A DNA stretch of 64,000 bases from Flavobacterium zhairuonense. Its GTDB lineage: Bacteria; Bacteroidota; Bacteroidia; Flavobacteriales; Flavobacteriaceae. The notes beneath the pieces were generated by a model that saw only the letters and a list, made by a program, of their open reading frames with translations, searched no databases and was not told the DNA's origin. Where the stretch lies: assembly GCF_004352915.1 (NCBI RefSeq), contig NZ_SJSY01000074.1, forward strand, positions 124,001 through 188,000. The letters are read 5' to 3'. Below are positions 1-7,730 of the stretch, one piece after another. The position numbers and the translations under genes are program-made. The first letter of the stretch is position 1; each line of letters starts with the position of its first letter.

Positions 1-4
1 GGTT

Positions 5-496
5 TTATTTAAAGTGCCAATTCATTAAGCCTAAAGATATAATTGGATGGCCCCAAGTTTCGAAAGCCTTCAATCTTGCCGTAATTGGAATTGTGGATGT
101 TGATTTCCATTGTTCACTAAATGGGGTAAGCATAATTGCTTCATAAATTAAATCTTTGCTAAAGGGATTATTTAGCTGAAGCATAGTATTAATGCTCTTT
201 CGGTCTTTAGCATCTTGAGAAAACTGAATTTCTATTGTTTTTTCGGGATGTATATTTTCGGCAACTATTTTCATACTGCTTATTGAATCTCCAGCAATTT
301 CACATTCAACAAAAACTTTTTCTCCACAATAAATTTGTAATAATTTTTCCTTTACAAAATATGGGCTTTCGGGTATTTCAGCTTTGTACTGTTGTGTTTC
401 ATTCACTGCAATTTCTAGTGAAAATGCTTTGCGATTCTTTTGTGCAAGGGAAGAAAATGTAATTGATAAAGCGAGAATAATTATGGTTTGTTTCAT
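5..496 (-). CDS. Exported hypothetical protein
   Basis: Predicted 163-residue protein that I do not recognise. It opens with a short lysine, a hydrophobic stretch and a likely signal peptidase I site after LAQ around residue 19, so it is probably periplasmic or surface-exposed. The start was set at the ATG in front of KQTIIIL; the reading frame continues upstream for 14 codons, but those residues are not signal-peptide-like. The body has no cysteine cluster or catalytic motif I can name. The downstream side is at the window edge, so operon membership on that side is unknown. Confidence is high that this is a gene because of its length and signal peptide; function is open. Confidence 0.75.
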   Translation of the reverse strand: MKQTIIILALSITFSSLAQKNRKAFSLEIAVNETQQYKAEIPESPYFVKEKLLQIYCGEKVFVECEIAGDSISSMKIVAENIHPEKTIEIQFSQDAKDRKSINTMLQLNNPFSKDLIYEAIMLTPFSEQWKSTSTIPITARLKAFETWGHPIISLGLMNWHFK

Positions 497-635
497 GATT
501 TTTAGATTAATGTTGATACTATAGCATATAATGGTCAAATACTATAGCGTGTTTATGGTAATTATTCAGATTTGTCAAGTAATACAAATGCAAAACCAGC
601 ATTTCACCCATTTTATTTTTCAAATTCGTAATCGA

Positions 636-977
636 TCAGATTTTTAAAAAATCGCCATCGATTATTAGTAATTCGACTTCATTTTCAGTGATTGATCTAT
701 GAGAACTCATGTCATCAGAAACAATATAAGTCATTCCTTCTGAAAGGATGAATTTTTGTCCGTTTTCTAATTCACTGGTTAGTGCTCCTTTCAGACAGTG
801 AACAATATGCCCTTTTTTGCACCAATGATCGGCGAGATAGTTTTTTGTATAAATAACTTTCCGAACGCGTAACTTTCCTAATTGTATCGTTTGCCAATAT
901 GCTGTTCCAGATTCTCCAATATGCTCTGTTTTTGGAATTAGATTCCAATCGATTGTTTGAAAAGGTATTTTAGACAT
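636..977 (-). CDS. DHCW motif cupin fold protein
   Basis: A 113-residue single-domain cupin. The sequence ADHWCKKGH near residues 50-58 matches the signature of the small DHCW-motif cupin family, and the following GALTSEL, FILSEGMTY and SSHRS segments are the expected beta strands of the barrel, with histidines at the usual metal-binding places. The family is cytosolic and has no firmly established substrate. The length is normal for the family and there is no signal peptide. It stands alone on the minus strand with its own gap on both sides. Family assignment is confident; biochemical role is not known. Confidence 0.9.
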   Translation of the reverse strand: MSKIPFQTIDWNLIPKTEHIGESGTAYWQTIQLGKLRVRKVIYTKNYLADHWCKKGHIVHCLKGALTSELENGQKFILSEGMTYIVSDDMSSHRSITENEVELLIIDGDFLKI

Positions 978-1011
978 AGTTTTAATATTAGTTGAAAGTA
1001 AAAACTAAAAT

Positions 1012-1044
1012 AAAAAAATCCTCAATACTAATGTAAAGAGGATT
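1012..1044 (-). terminator. Rho-independent terminator after the carboxypeptidase-regulatory-like gene
   Basis: Read on the minus strand, AATCCTC and GAGGATT form a 7-bp stem around a 14-nt loop and are followed by a run of seven T. It lies about 20 nt after the stop codon of the 1065-1838 gene. Confidence 0.6.
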
Positions 1045-1064
1045 ATGATTTATTTTAACTGAAT

Positions 1065-1838
1065 TTAATTACGTTTCAAAACTTTATACTGCTCATAACA
1101 ACCACTAATAGCATCAAGAATCTGCAAGTCATTTGCTTGCTGAACAAACGATTCTGAGTAGTTGCAACGCTGCAAAATCTCCGGAATTTCTTCTTTTGTA
1201 ATTCCTAAAAGCAGGGCAAGAGTTTCACGGTCGTATTTGGTTTCAAGTAGATTTCTGATAGTGTCATCTTTTTTCATGTCCTTGAGCTTCTTGAGCTCCT
1301 TTCCATTTTTTCCGAAGAAATTATAGAGCATATCGGCGGGGTTGAAAATAGAACCCAATACTTTTCCAAAAGCATTTGGAGCATATTCACCAGCTTCATA
1401 ACCTTGCGTAAGGCCAGAAATGCTATAACGATAGTTTTCCTTGGTCGGAATCAATTTTGAATCGATTTCAAGATATCCAGTCAAGCTGAAAGGAGCAATA
1501 ACAACTTCTTCAAGTGCAATAGCTTTTTCTGTAAGCTGAATTCTTGTGATTTTGTTTTTAATCCAGTCATTGGTTACTCTAATACGCAAAGATTGGAATC
1601 CTAGAATAGAGAATTGCAGAGTGTCATTTTGTTGCACATCAATTTCAAAATAACCTTTAGCATCAGACTTTGCGCCTAATACTTTGTTTTTATTGATGAT
1701 ATTTACATTAGGGAGAGGTTGTTTGGTGTTATCATTAAAGATGTAACCTGAAACTCTTTGAGGAGCTGTCGATTCTGTTTCTTGGGCAAAACCAATACTC
1801 GTCAATAACATAAAAAAGAAAACTGCGAAATATTTCAT
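1065..1838 (-). CDS. Carboxypeptidase-like regulatory domain protein, exported
   Basis: A 257-residue protein with a clear signal peptide ending in GFAQ at about residue 19. Residues 28-115 look like a CarboxypepD_reg-like beta-sandwich: VSGYIFNDNTKQPLPNVNI, then AKGYFEIDV and an ILGFQSLRI strand, ending at ALEEVVIAPF, the kind of segment that precedes a TonB plug in SusC-type proteins. Here no plug or barrel follows; instead there is a helical, charged C-terminal half of about 140 residues. Such stand-alone proteins are common in Bacteroidota and are probably periplasmic or outer-membrane-associated; their role is not established. It is a single-gene unit closed by a terminator. Confidence 0.85.
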   Translation of the reverse strand: MKYFAVFFFMLLTSIGFAQETESTAPQRVSGYIFNDNTKQPLPNVNIINKNKVLGAKSDAKGYFEIDVQQNDTLQFSILGFQSLRIRVTNDWIKNKITRIQLTEKAIALEEVVIAPFSLTGYLEIDSKLIPTKENYRYSISGLTQGYEAGEYAPNAFGKVLGSIFNPADMLYNFFGKNGKELKKLKDMKKDDTIRNLLETKYDRETLALLLGITKEEIPEILQRCNYSESFVQQANDLQILDAISGCYEQYKVLKRN

Positions 1839-1960
1839 ATCCTGATTTAAAGCACTAAAAGTAGTAAAACGGGATTAAATATTTTACTGTCTTGGAATAT
1901 AATTATAAGAAAATTAACAAAGCAAAAAAGAATTGCTTTTAAACTGCGGCGTGTAATTCA

Positions 1961-2122
1961 TATTTTTTTATTCAACACATAGAAACATAGATTTCATTTT
2001 TTGAAAAGAGCTTAAAAAAGAAACTAGTTTCTAACACATAGCCTGCTATGTTTGTTTGAAATAAGTGAAACGCCTTTTTTAAGTACTGCCGAATCTATAT
2101 TTCTATGTGTTTGAATAAATAT
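1961..2122. repeat. Long intergenic inverted-repeat element
   Basis: The roughly 400-bp gap between 1838 and 2237 contains no gene. Most of it is a nested palindrome: TTCAACACATAGAAACATAG at 1971 onward is matched, with a few mismatches, by the reverse complement CTATATTTCTATGTGTTTGA near 2095-2113. Inside lie a second pair (CTTAAAAAAG near 2011 with CTTTTTTAAG near 2074) and a central CATAG-CCTG-CTATG hairpin near 2037. The whole could fold into one extended hairpin of about 150 nt. It may be a dispersed element of the genome or a structured RNA; neither can be decided from one copy. Confidence 0.6.
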
Positions 2123-2171
2123 CTTGCTTTCTTTTAATGGACTAAAAGAGGCAGGGAGAACGATTCTTGGC

Positions 2172-2213
2172 AAAAAAAATCCCAAATTCCAATTATGTCT
2201 GGAATTTGGGATT
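2172..2213 (-). terminator. Strong intrinsic terminator after the DEAD-box helicase
   Basis: On the minus strand a 12-13-bp perfect stem (ATCCCAAATTCC with GGAATTTGGGAT) and a 10-nt loop are followed by a run of eight T. It starts about 25 nt past the helicase stop codon. Confidence 0.85.
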
Positions 2214-2236
2214 TTGTATTTTAAGATCTTGAAAAA

Positions 2237-4147
2237 TTAATCTCTTCTTGGTCTTCTTGGTCTTGGTGAATCACCAAAGCTTTCAGAACGTCTTGGAGCT
2301 CTATCAGAACCGCCTTCGTTTCTTCTGAAACCACCTTCTCTTGGAGCAGAATTTCTTTCTCCTCTGAATCCGCCTCTGTCAGAACCACCTTCACGTCTAG
2401 ATGAAGAGTTTCTTTCTCCTCTAAATCCGCCTCTGTCAGAACCGCCTTCACGTCTTGGAGCAAAGTTTCCTTCTCTTCTTCCAGAATCACGTCTTCCGCC
2501 ACGGTTGTTGTGGTCACGTCTTCCTCCACCGTCATTTTTAGAGATTTCAACATTGATACGACGTCCTTCTAACTGCGTATTGTTCAAGATGTCCATTACT
2601 TTGTCAGTATGCTCAGGATCAGTGTTAAAGAAAGAGAAACCTTCTTTTACGTCAACTTTGAAAACATCATCACGACCTAAGTCTAAAGTTTCTTTCAAGT
2701 AATCTTTAAGAGACATCCAATCGAAATTATCTCTAGAACCAATGTTTACGAAATAACGAACTGCTCCGTTATTGCTAAATTCTCTTGGCTCAGAATCACC
2801 TCTTTCACGTCTTTCTCCAGAAGATTGAGCTGAAATATCTCTATTCTTTTTGTAGTAAGTGATGAAACGGTTGAATTCTACAGAAACCATTTTCTTAATC
2901 AATTCTTCTTTAGATAAATCTTCAAGAACATTATTGATTGCTGGCAAGTAGTTGTCAATTTCGTGATCAACCTCAGTATCTTTGATTTTGTTCGCTAAGT
3001 GCAATAATTGAATTTCGCAGATTTCGATTCCAGATGGAATAGTTTTTTCAACGAATTTTTGTTTGATGATTCTTTCGATAGAAGAAATTTTGCGCAACTC
3101 GCTTTTTGTAACAATTACAATAGAAGTTCCTAATTTTCCAGCTCTACCAGTACGTCCAGAACGGTGGTTGTACGTTTCGATTTCATCTGGCAATTGGTAG
3201 TTCACAACGTGTGTTACGTTGTCAACATCAATACCACGTGCAGCAACGTCAGTAGCAACAAGCATCTGAATTTGTCTTCCACGGAATGATTTCATTACAC
3301 CATCACGTTGCGCTTGAGATAAATCTCCGTGTAACGCAGCGGCGCTATAACCATCTTCAATTAATTTTTCAGCGATTGCCTGCGTATCTCTTTTAGTACG
3401 ACAGAAAACTACTGAGAAAATGTCTGGATTAGCATCGGCTAATCTTTTTAAAGCCTCGTAACGGTCGCGAGCATTTACTAAGTAAAACTCGTGAGATACT
3501 GTAGACGAACCTGAGTTTTTAGTTCCAACAGTAATTTCTAATGGGTCGCTCATGAATTGTTTTGCAATTCTAGCAACCTCCTGTGGCATAGTTGCAGAGA
3601 ACAACCATGTGCTTTTTTCGTCTGGAGTATCTGATAAAATAGAACAGATATCATCATAAAATCCCATGTTCAACATTTCGTCAGCCTCATCAAGAACACA
3701 GTAATCTATGTTTTTAATGTTAACCAAACCTCTGTTGATCATGTCTTGCATTCTTCCTGGAGTAGCCACAATAATTTGTGCTCCTCTTTTAATTTCTCTT
3801 GCTTGCTCTGTAATACTAGCTCCTCCGTAAACTGCTACCACATTAATACCTTTTTCGTATTTTGAGTAGTTTTTAAGTTCGTTAGTAATCTGTAAACAAA
3901 GCTCCCTTGTTGGCGATAAAACTAATGCCTGTGTATTTCTGTTGTCAGCATCAATTTTTTGGATTAACGGAAAACCGAAAGCTGCCGTTTTCCCTGTCCC
4001 TGTCTGAGCCAACGCAACCATATCCGTGTCTTTTTCCAATAATAGGGGAATCGCCTTTTCCTGTACCTCTGACGGATTTTCAAATCCTAGATCTAAAATC
4101 GCCTTCAGTAACGATTCATTTAATCCTAATTGTTCAAATTTGTTCAT
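2237..4147 (-). CDS. DEAD-box ATP-dependent RNA helicase with DbpA-type RNA-binding domain and RGG tail
   Basis: A 636-residue RNA helicase of the DeaD/CsdA type. The RecA-like core shows motif I AQTGTGKT, motif Ia PTRELC, motif II DEAD, motif III SAT and motif VI HRSGRTGRAG in order. After a helical linker, residues of about 470-550 (VRYFVNIGSRDNFDW through INVEIS) fit the DbpA-like RNA-binding domain. The last 90 residues are arginine- and glycine-rich, with two near-identical 19-residue repeats built on REGGSDRGGFRGERN. Such proteins unwind structured RNA in ribosome assembly and cold adaptation. The ATG before NKFEQLG was chosen because the eight upstream codons are unlike the family N-terminus. 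It is monocistronic, with its own terminator. An alternative-frame ORF over the repeat region is a shadow. Confidence 0.95.
   Translation of the reverse strand: MNKFEQLGLNESLLKAILDLGFENPSEVQEKAIPLLLEKDTDMVALAQTGTGKTAAFGFPLIQKIDADNRNTQALVLSPTRELCLQITNELKNYSKYEKGINVVAVYGGASITEQAREIKRGAQIIVATPGRMQDMINRGLVNIKNIDYCVLDEADEMLNMGFYDDICSILSDTPDEKSTWLFSATMPQEVARIAKQFMSDPLEITVGTKNSGSSTVSHEFYLVNARDRYEALKRLADANPDIFSVVFCRTKRDTQAIAEKLIEDGYSAAALHGDLSQAQRDGVMKSFRGRQIQMLVATDVAARGIDVDNVTHVVNYQLPDEIETYNHRSGRTGRAGKLGTSIVIVTKSELRKISSIERIIKQKFVEKTIPSGIEICEIQLLHLANKIKDTEVDHEIDNYLPAINNVLEDLSKEELIKKMVSVEFNRFITYYKKNRDISAQSSGERRERGDSEPREFSNNGAVRYFVNIGSRDNFDWMSLKDYLKETLDLGRDDVFKVDVKEGFSFFNTDPEHTDKVMDILNNTQLEGRRINVEISKNDGGGRRDHNNRGGRRDSGRREGNFAPRREGGSDRGGFRGERNSSSRREGGSDRGGFRGERNSAPREGGFRRNEGGSDRAPRRSESFGDSPRPRRPRRD
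2352..2466. repeat. 57-bp coding tandem repeat in the helicase tail
   Basis: Two copies of a 57-bp unit, beginning near 2352 and 2409, differ at only a few positions. They encode the duplicated 19-residue arginine/glycine blocks. The spacing is a multiple of three, so copy-number change would keep the reading frame. Confidence 0.75.
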
Positions 4148-4168
4148 ATGTATTTTTAAAATAGGGTG

Positions 4169-4176
4169 CAAAATTA
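4169..4176 (-). promoter_or_regulatory. Possible -7 element of the helicase promoter
   Basis: TAATTTTG on the minus strand fits the Bacteroidota -7 consensus TAnnTTTG and lies 22-29 nt upstream of the helicase ATG. I found no TTTG-type -33 element at the expected distance, so this is a weak call. Confidence 0.3.
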
Positions 4177-4351
4177 CTGTTAATTATTCAGATATGCTAA
4201 TGCTATTTCAAGAATTATGTATTTGTTATGATTTGATTATCAAAAAGTTATGTTTGTTGTGGAATGATTTTTTTTAAAGATTGAAGAATTTTCGAAAAAA
4301 ACACGTCGTGAAATATAAATTTTGGCCTCTAAAATGTTGTATTTTAAACAA

Positions 4352-4930
4352 TTATTTTATTGAGTTCAGAAAATCAATAAGTTGCTGCGTTGCTTTTCCG
4401 CGATGGCCAATTTTATTTTTGGTTTCTAAAGGCAATTCTGCAAAGGTTTCACCGTAATTTTCCGGCTTGAAAATCGGATCATAACCAAAGCCTTGATTTC
4501 CAGTTTTATTTAAAGTGATTTCTCCTTTTGCAATTCCGGTAAAAAGATGCTGTTTTCCATTTAAATTCAAAGCAATAACGGTCTTGAACTGTGCATTGCG
4601 GTTCTGTTCGCCTTTTAAAGCCTCTAAAAGCTTATTCATGTTGTCGTCGGCATTTTTTTGTTCGCCTGCGTATCGTGCTGAATATACTCCGGGTTCTCCG
4701 TTTAATGCATGAACTTCTAGTCCTGTATCGTCGGCAAAGCAATCGTAACCATATTTTTCGGTTACATAATCGGCTTTTAAAATTGCGTTTCCTTCAATTG
4801 TATTGGCTGTTTCGGGAATATCTTCAAGACAGCCTATATCTTCTAAACTTAATAATTGTATAGATCCGTTTAAAATGCTTTGGATCTCTTTGATTTTGTT
4901 TTTATTGTTTGATGCGAAAACGAGCTTCAT
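4352..4930 (-). CDS. rdgB: RdgB/HAM1 family non-canonical purine NTP pyrophosphatase
   Basis: A 192-residue enzyme that hydrolyses dITP, XTP and related deaminated purine triphosphates to monophosphates, cleaning the cytosolic nucleotide pool. The family signatures are all present: the N-terminal substrate loop LVFASNNKNKIKEI, the acidic metal-binding DDTGLEV, the PGVYSARYAG segment, GYDPIF and the C-terminal GHRGKA. Length is typical (about 190-200 residues). Its start lies 29 bases inside the end of the upstream DUF2809 gene, so the two are probably translated from one message. No anomalies seen. Confidence 0.97.
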   Translation of the reverse strand: MKLVFASNNKNKIKEIQSILNGSIQLLSLEDIGCLEDIPETANTIEGNAILKADYVTEKYGYDCFADDTGLEVHALNGEPGVYSARYAGEQKNADDNMNKLLEALKGEQNRNAQFKTVIALNLNGKQHLFTGIAKGEITLNKTGNQGFGYDPIFKPENYGETFAELPLETKNKIGHRGKATQQLIDFLNSIK

Positions 4931-5345
4931 AATTGTTGTATTTTAAAATGATTTTTTCGATAAAAAAGACAAATAATACGCCACCAGTGTAGGCTATTAT
5001 ATCTGACCATAAAAAGCCCTGACCCAAAACATATCTTCCGAAAAGCGTTTTTCTTAGTTCAATAATCCAAGGAGCCTGATAAAGCTGTAAAAATTCAATT
5101 CCATAGCAAATTGCTAACGAAAGAATAAAGATATAAGTTGCTTTTTTATTGAAAAATACAATCCTAACAAGAAAATATATCATCACAGCATACAGAAAAT
5201 CGCCAATCCACAAGGGAATAAATGAAATTTTCCTTGAAAGAATCCCGAGAAGGATAACTGACAGGAATAGAATAAGATATCGAGTTCTTCTTTTATTCAA
5301 ACTTAAATTTCGGTTGGCGGTATTAGTACTTTTTTGGGTAAACAA
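4902..5345 (-). CDS. DUF2809 family small integral membrane protein
   Basis: A 147-residue protein with about four hydrophobic segments. Segments such as GILSRK, LWIGDFLYAVMIYFL, IEFLQLYQAPW, LRKTLFGRYVLGQGF and WSDIIAYTGG match DUF2809, a family of small membrane proteins sometimes compared with VanZ-like proteins; its biochemical role is unknown. It overlaps the start of rdgB by 29 bases on the same strand and diverges from the GH88 gene across a 79-bp gap that should hold both promoters. The N-terminus is rich in Asn, Lys and Arg, in keeping with a cytosolic end. Confidence 0.85.
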   Translation of the reverse strand: MFTQKSTNTANRNLSLNKRRTRYLILFLSVILLGILSRKISFIPLWIGDFLYAVMIYFLVRIVFFNKKATYIFILSLAICYGIEFLQLYQAPWIIELRKTLFGRYVLGQGFLWSDIIAYTGGVLFVFFIEKIILKYNNYEARFRIKQ

Positions 5346-5424
5346 AAATACAAAGATTCGGATAGGTTTACTTTATTTTATAAATTTATCGATTCAATAA
5401 AACTATACTTCAAAAAATAACCAC

Positions 5425-6603
5425 ATGAATGCAAAATTTTTCACTCTGATTGCGGCTTTTTGCTTGCTTGGAAATCAGGGCTATTCCCAAAAAGACAATT
5501 CGTTTAATATTAAAAAACAACTTGATTATTGTGCAGAGCAGGCTTCAAAGACGTTAAAAGTGATTCCGAATGATGGGACATCGCCTAGAACTGTTCCGAA
5601 TGGGAGTAAAGAATGGAAATTTGTTGGTTATAAAGATTGGACAAGCGGATTCTGGCCAGGTGAATTATGGTATTTGTACCAAGCAACCGGCGATAAGAAA
5701 TGGGAAAAAGAAGCCGATAAATTCAGCCGATTTTTGACTCCTTTATCAGTTAGCAAAGCCGGAGATCATGATTTGGGTTTTCAAGTTTTTAATAGTTTCG
5801 GAAATGGATATCGTTTGACAAAAAACAAAGAATACAAGGAGATTATTCTGAAAACTGCTGATACATTGGCAACACTTTTTAATCCGAAGGTGGGAACAAT
5901 TCAGTCTTGGCCTCATAATAAAATGGGTGGTCATAATACGATTATTGACAACATGATGAACTTAGAAATGCTTTTCTGGGCTTCTAAAAATGGAGGAAGT
6001 AAGAAGTTATACGATATTGCCGTAAAACATGCCGAAACTACAATGGCAAATCATTTTAGACCAGATTATACTTCTTACCATGTTGTAATTTATGATTATG
6101 AAACGGGGAAAAAGATAAAAGGAAGAACTGCGCAGGGATACAGTGATGATAGTATGTGGGCAAGAGGCCAGGCATGGGGTATTTATGGTTTTACAATGGT
6201 TTACAGAGAAACAAAAGATCCTAAATTTTTAGATTTTGCACATAAAATAGCCAGAGTTTATCTGGATAAATTAACAACAGAAGATTTGATTCCGTACTGG
6301 GATTTTAATGCGCCAGACATCCCAAATGCGCCTCGTGATGCGTCTGCTGCTGCGATTGTATCATCAGCTCTTTTGGAATTGAGCTCTTATACCAAAGATA
6401 AAAATCTGAAAAAAGAATATTTGACAAAAGCTAAAAAAATGATTGTTTCGCTTTCAGATAATTATCAAAGCCGTGATGTCAATTCGGCATTTTTGCTTCA
6501 TTCAACTGGTCATAAACCAGCTGGGAGCGAAGTTGATTGTTCTATAAATTATGCAGATTATTATTATCTTGAAGCGCTTTTAAGACTTCAAAAAATAAAA
6601 TAA
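5425..6603 (+). CDS. Glycoside hydrolase family 88 (unsaturated glucuronyl hydrolase type)
   Basis: A 392-residue exported enzyme. A signal peptide is visible in the first 22 residues (ends GYSQ). The rest is an alpha/alpha-barrel-like protein with GH88 features: WTSGFWPGELWYLYQATGD, HDLGFQVF with Asp116, the IIDNMMNLEMLFWAS stretch with Asp175, QGYSDDSMWARGQAWGIYGF and the C-terminal PAGSEVDCSINYADYYYLEALLRL. Asp116 and Asp175 correspond by motif to the two catalytic aspartates known in bacterial UGL. These enzymes release 4,5-unsaturated uronic acid from oligosaccharides produced by polysaccharide lyases. No lyase or SusCD pair is adjacent, so the substrate is open. A lipoprotein gene begins 10 bases after its stop. 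Confidence 0.93.
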   Translation: MNAKFFTLIAAFCLLGNQGYSQKDNSFNIKKQLDYCAEQASKTLKVIPNDGTSPRTVPNGSKEWKFVGYKDWTSGFWPGELWYLYQATGDKKWEKEADKFSRFLTPLSVSKAGDHDLGFQVFNSFGNGYRLTKNKEYKEIILKTADTLATLFNPKVGTIQSWPHNKMGGHNTIIDNMMNLEMLFWASKNGGSKKLYDIAVKHAETTMANHFRPDYTSYHVVIYDYETGKKIKGRTAQGYSDDSMWARGQAWGIYGFTMVYRETKDPKFLDFAHKIARVYLDKLTTEDLIPYWDFNAPDIPNAPRDASAAAIVSSALLELSSYTKDKNLKKEYLTKAKKMIVSLSDNYQSRDVNSAFLLHSTGHKPAGSEVDCSINYADYYYLEALLRLQKIK

Positions 6604-6613
6604 TTAAAAAACT

Positions 6614-7015
6614 ATGAAAAGATTAAGCCAGATTTTGTCAATGATCATGATTGTGTTGCTATTGGTAAGCTGTAAAAATGCCAAACAGAAACTACAGGAA
6701 TATGTAACAGCATACAATGCTTCGGCAAAAACTTTTAAAGCTGATAATGTTACGCTGACAACGGCAAGAGGTTATATCAATGATGATAAAATCGAATTGA
6801 GATTTGAAACGGCTTTAGAGCAAAATCAAGCGAATAAAATGGCTGGTGATTTGGCATTCTCGAAATTGCTGAAAGAAATGATCAAAAAAGATCAGATTCC
6901 TAAAGATTTAGTTGAAGAAGGAATCCGATTTGATGCTTATTTTTTGGCAAACGATAATACTGTTCTTTCAAAGAAAGTGATCGATAAAGAATCAATTTCA
7001 GAAATAGTAAAATAA
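6614..7015 (+). CDS. Small lipoprotein, copy 1 of a tandem paralogous pair
   Basis: A 133-residue protein of unknown function with a type II signal peptide; the lipobox is LLVSC with the acylated cysteine near residue 20. It is clearly related to the product of the gene at 7224-7658: both share CKN-KQK-QE after the lipobox, a KLLKEMIK or NLLKEMIK helix, and an EEG-FD-YFL strand. Its start follows the GH88 stop by 10 bases, so it is probably cotranscribed with GH88, and a terminator follows it. A periplasmic or outer-membrane location is inferred from the lipid anchor. Confidence 0.85.
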   Translation: MKRLSQILSMIMIVLLLVSCKNAKQKLQEYVTAYNASAKTFKADNVTLTTARGYINDDKIELRFETALEQNQANKMAGDLAFSKLLKEMIKKDQIPKDLVEEGIRFDAYFLANDNTVLSKKVIDKESISEIVK

Positions 7016-7048
7016 ATAGATTCGCAAAATCTTTTTTAAATATTCAAA

Positions 7049-7083
7049 AGTCTCTTTAGTTCTCTAAAGGGGCTTTTTTTTTG
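7049..7083 (+). terminator. Intrinsic terminator after the first lipoprotein gene
   Basis: An 11-bp stem (AGTCTCTTTAG with CTAAAGGGGCT, including G-U pairs) and a short loop are followed by a run of about nine T, some 30 nt after the stop codon. Confidence 0.75.
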
Positions 7084-7223
7084 TTTGCTATAAAATTGCA
7101 TTGTGAGGTTATAGGTTATTTGTAATCAAATAATTACAAATTTTATTTTTTTACTTCAATGTTGCTTTTGTGTTATAAGTTTGTTATGTTTGAGTTAAAA
7201 AATAACCAAAAAACTAAAAATTT

Positions 7224-7658
7224 ATGAAAAAAATTACCCAAATCGCATTTACATTTATTTTGATTTTAGCGCTTGCCAGCTGTAAAAACACAAAGCAGAA
7301 AATACAGGAGCATGTAAGTAATTACAATATTTCGTCATCAATAAAAGGTGCAGGAATTATTAGCACAAGCGCAAAAGCATTTTTAAATGATAATAAAATC
7401 GAAATTAGAATCGAGACTAATTTAGAAGGCAATGAAGAGAACAAATTGGCAACAAAAACATCTTTTCCAAACTTGCTGAAAGAAATGATCAAAAACAATC
7501 AGATTTCTCAAGAATTGATTGAAGAAGGGGTGTCGTTTGATGTTTATTTCTTGTCTTATAATAATATCATTTTGGCCAAACAATTAGTTGACAAAGAAGA
7601 ACTAGCTATATTGGAAGGTTCTGGAGGAGGAAATGGAAAAGAAACTGCAAAACTGTAA
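7224..7658 (+). CDS. Small lipoprotein, copy 2 of a tandem paralogous pair
   Basis: A 144-residue lipoprotein of unknown function, paralogous to the product of 6614-7015. The lipobox is LASC near residue 20. Conserved blocks are CKNTKQKIQEHV, NDNKIEIRIET, LLKEMIKNNQI and EEGVSFDVYFLSYNN. The C-terminus differs, ending in a glycine-rich GSGGGNG stretch. A terminator after copy 1 and a 208-bp gap separate the copies, so copy 2 is probably transcribed on its own; a TAAGTTTG sequence at 7176-7183 could be its -7 element. Sequence divergence is well beyond recent duplication. Confidence 0.85.
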   Translation: MKKITQIAFTFILILALASCKNTKQKIQEHVSNYNISSSIKGAGIISTSAKAFLNDNKIEIRIETNLEGNEENKLATKTSFPNLLKEMIKNNQISQELIEEGVSFDVYFLSYNNIILAKQLVDKEELAILEGSGGGNGKETAKL

Positions 7659-7691
7659 TTGCCTGTGATATAAAACTACTTTAGATAACTA

Positions 7692-7727
7692 AAAAAGCCT
7701 TTTTGATTGTTTTCAAAAAGGCTTTTT
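7692..7727. terminator. Bidirectional terminator between convergent genes
   Basis: A perfect stem, AAAAAGCCTTTTTGA with its complement, around a 5-nt loop has A and T tracts on both sides. It serves the lipoprotein gene on the plus strand and the glutamate-synthase-like gene on the minus strand. Confidence 0.85.
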
Positions 7728-7730
7728 CGT

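Noticed and set aside
2340..2470. Tandem repeats considered as a CRISPR array
   Set aside because: The repeats are 57 bp, in frame, and encode protein; there are no distinct spacers.
2221..2553. Acidic 110-codon ORF opposite in frame to the helicase tail
   Set aside because: It is a shadow of the arginine/glycine-rich repeat DNA; the composition is an artefact of reading CGT/TCT repeats in another frame.
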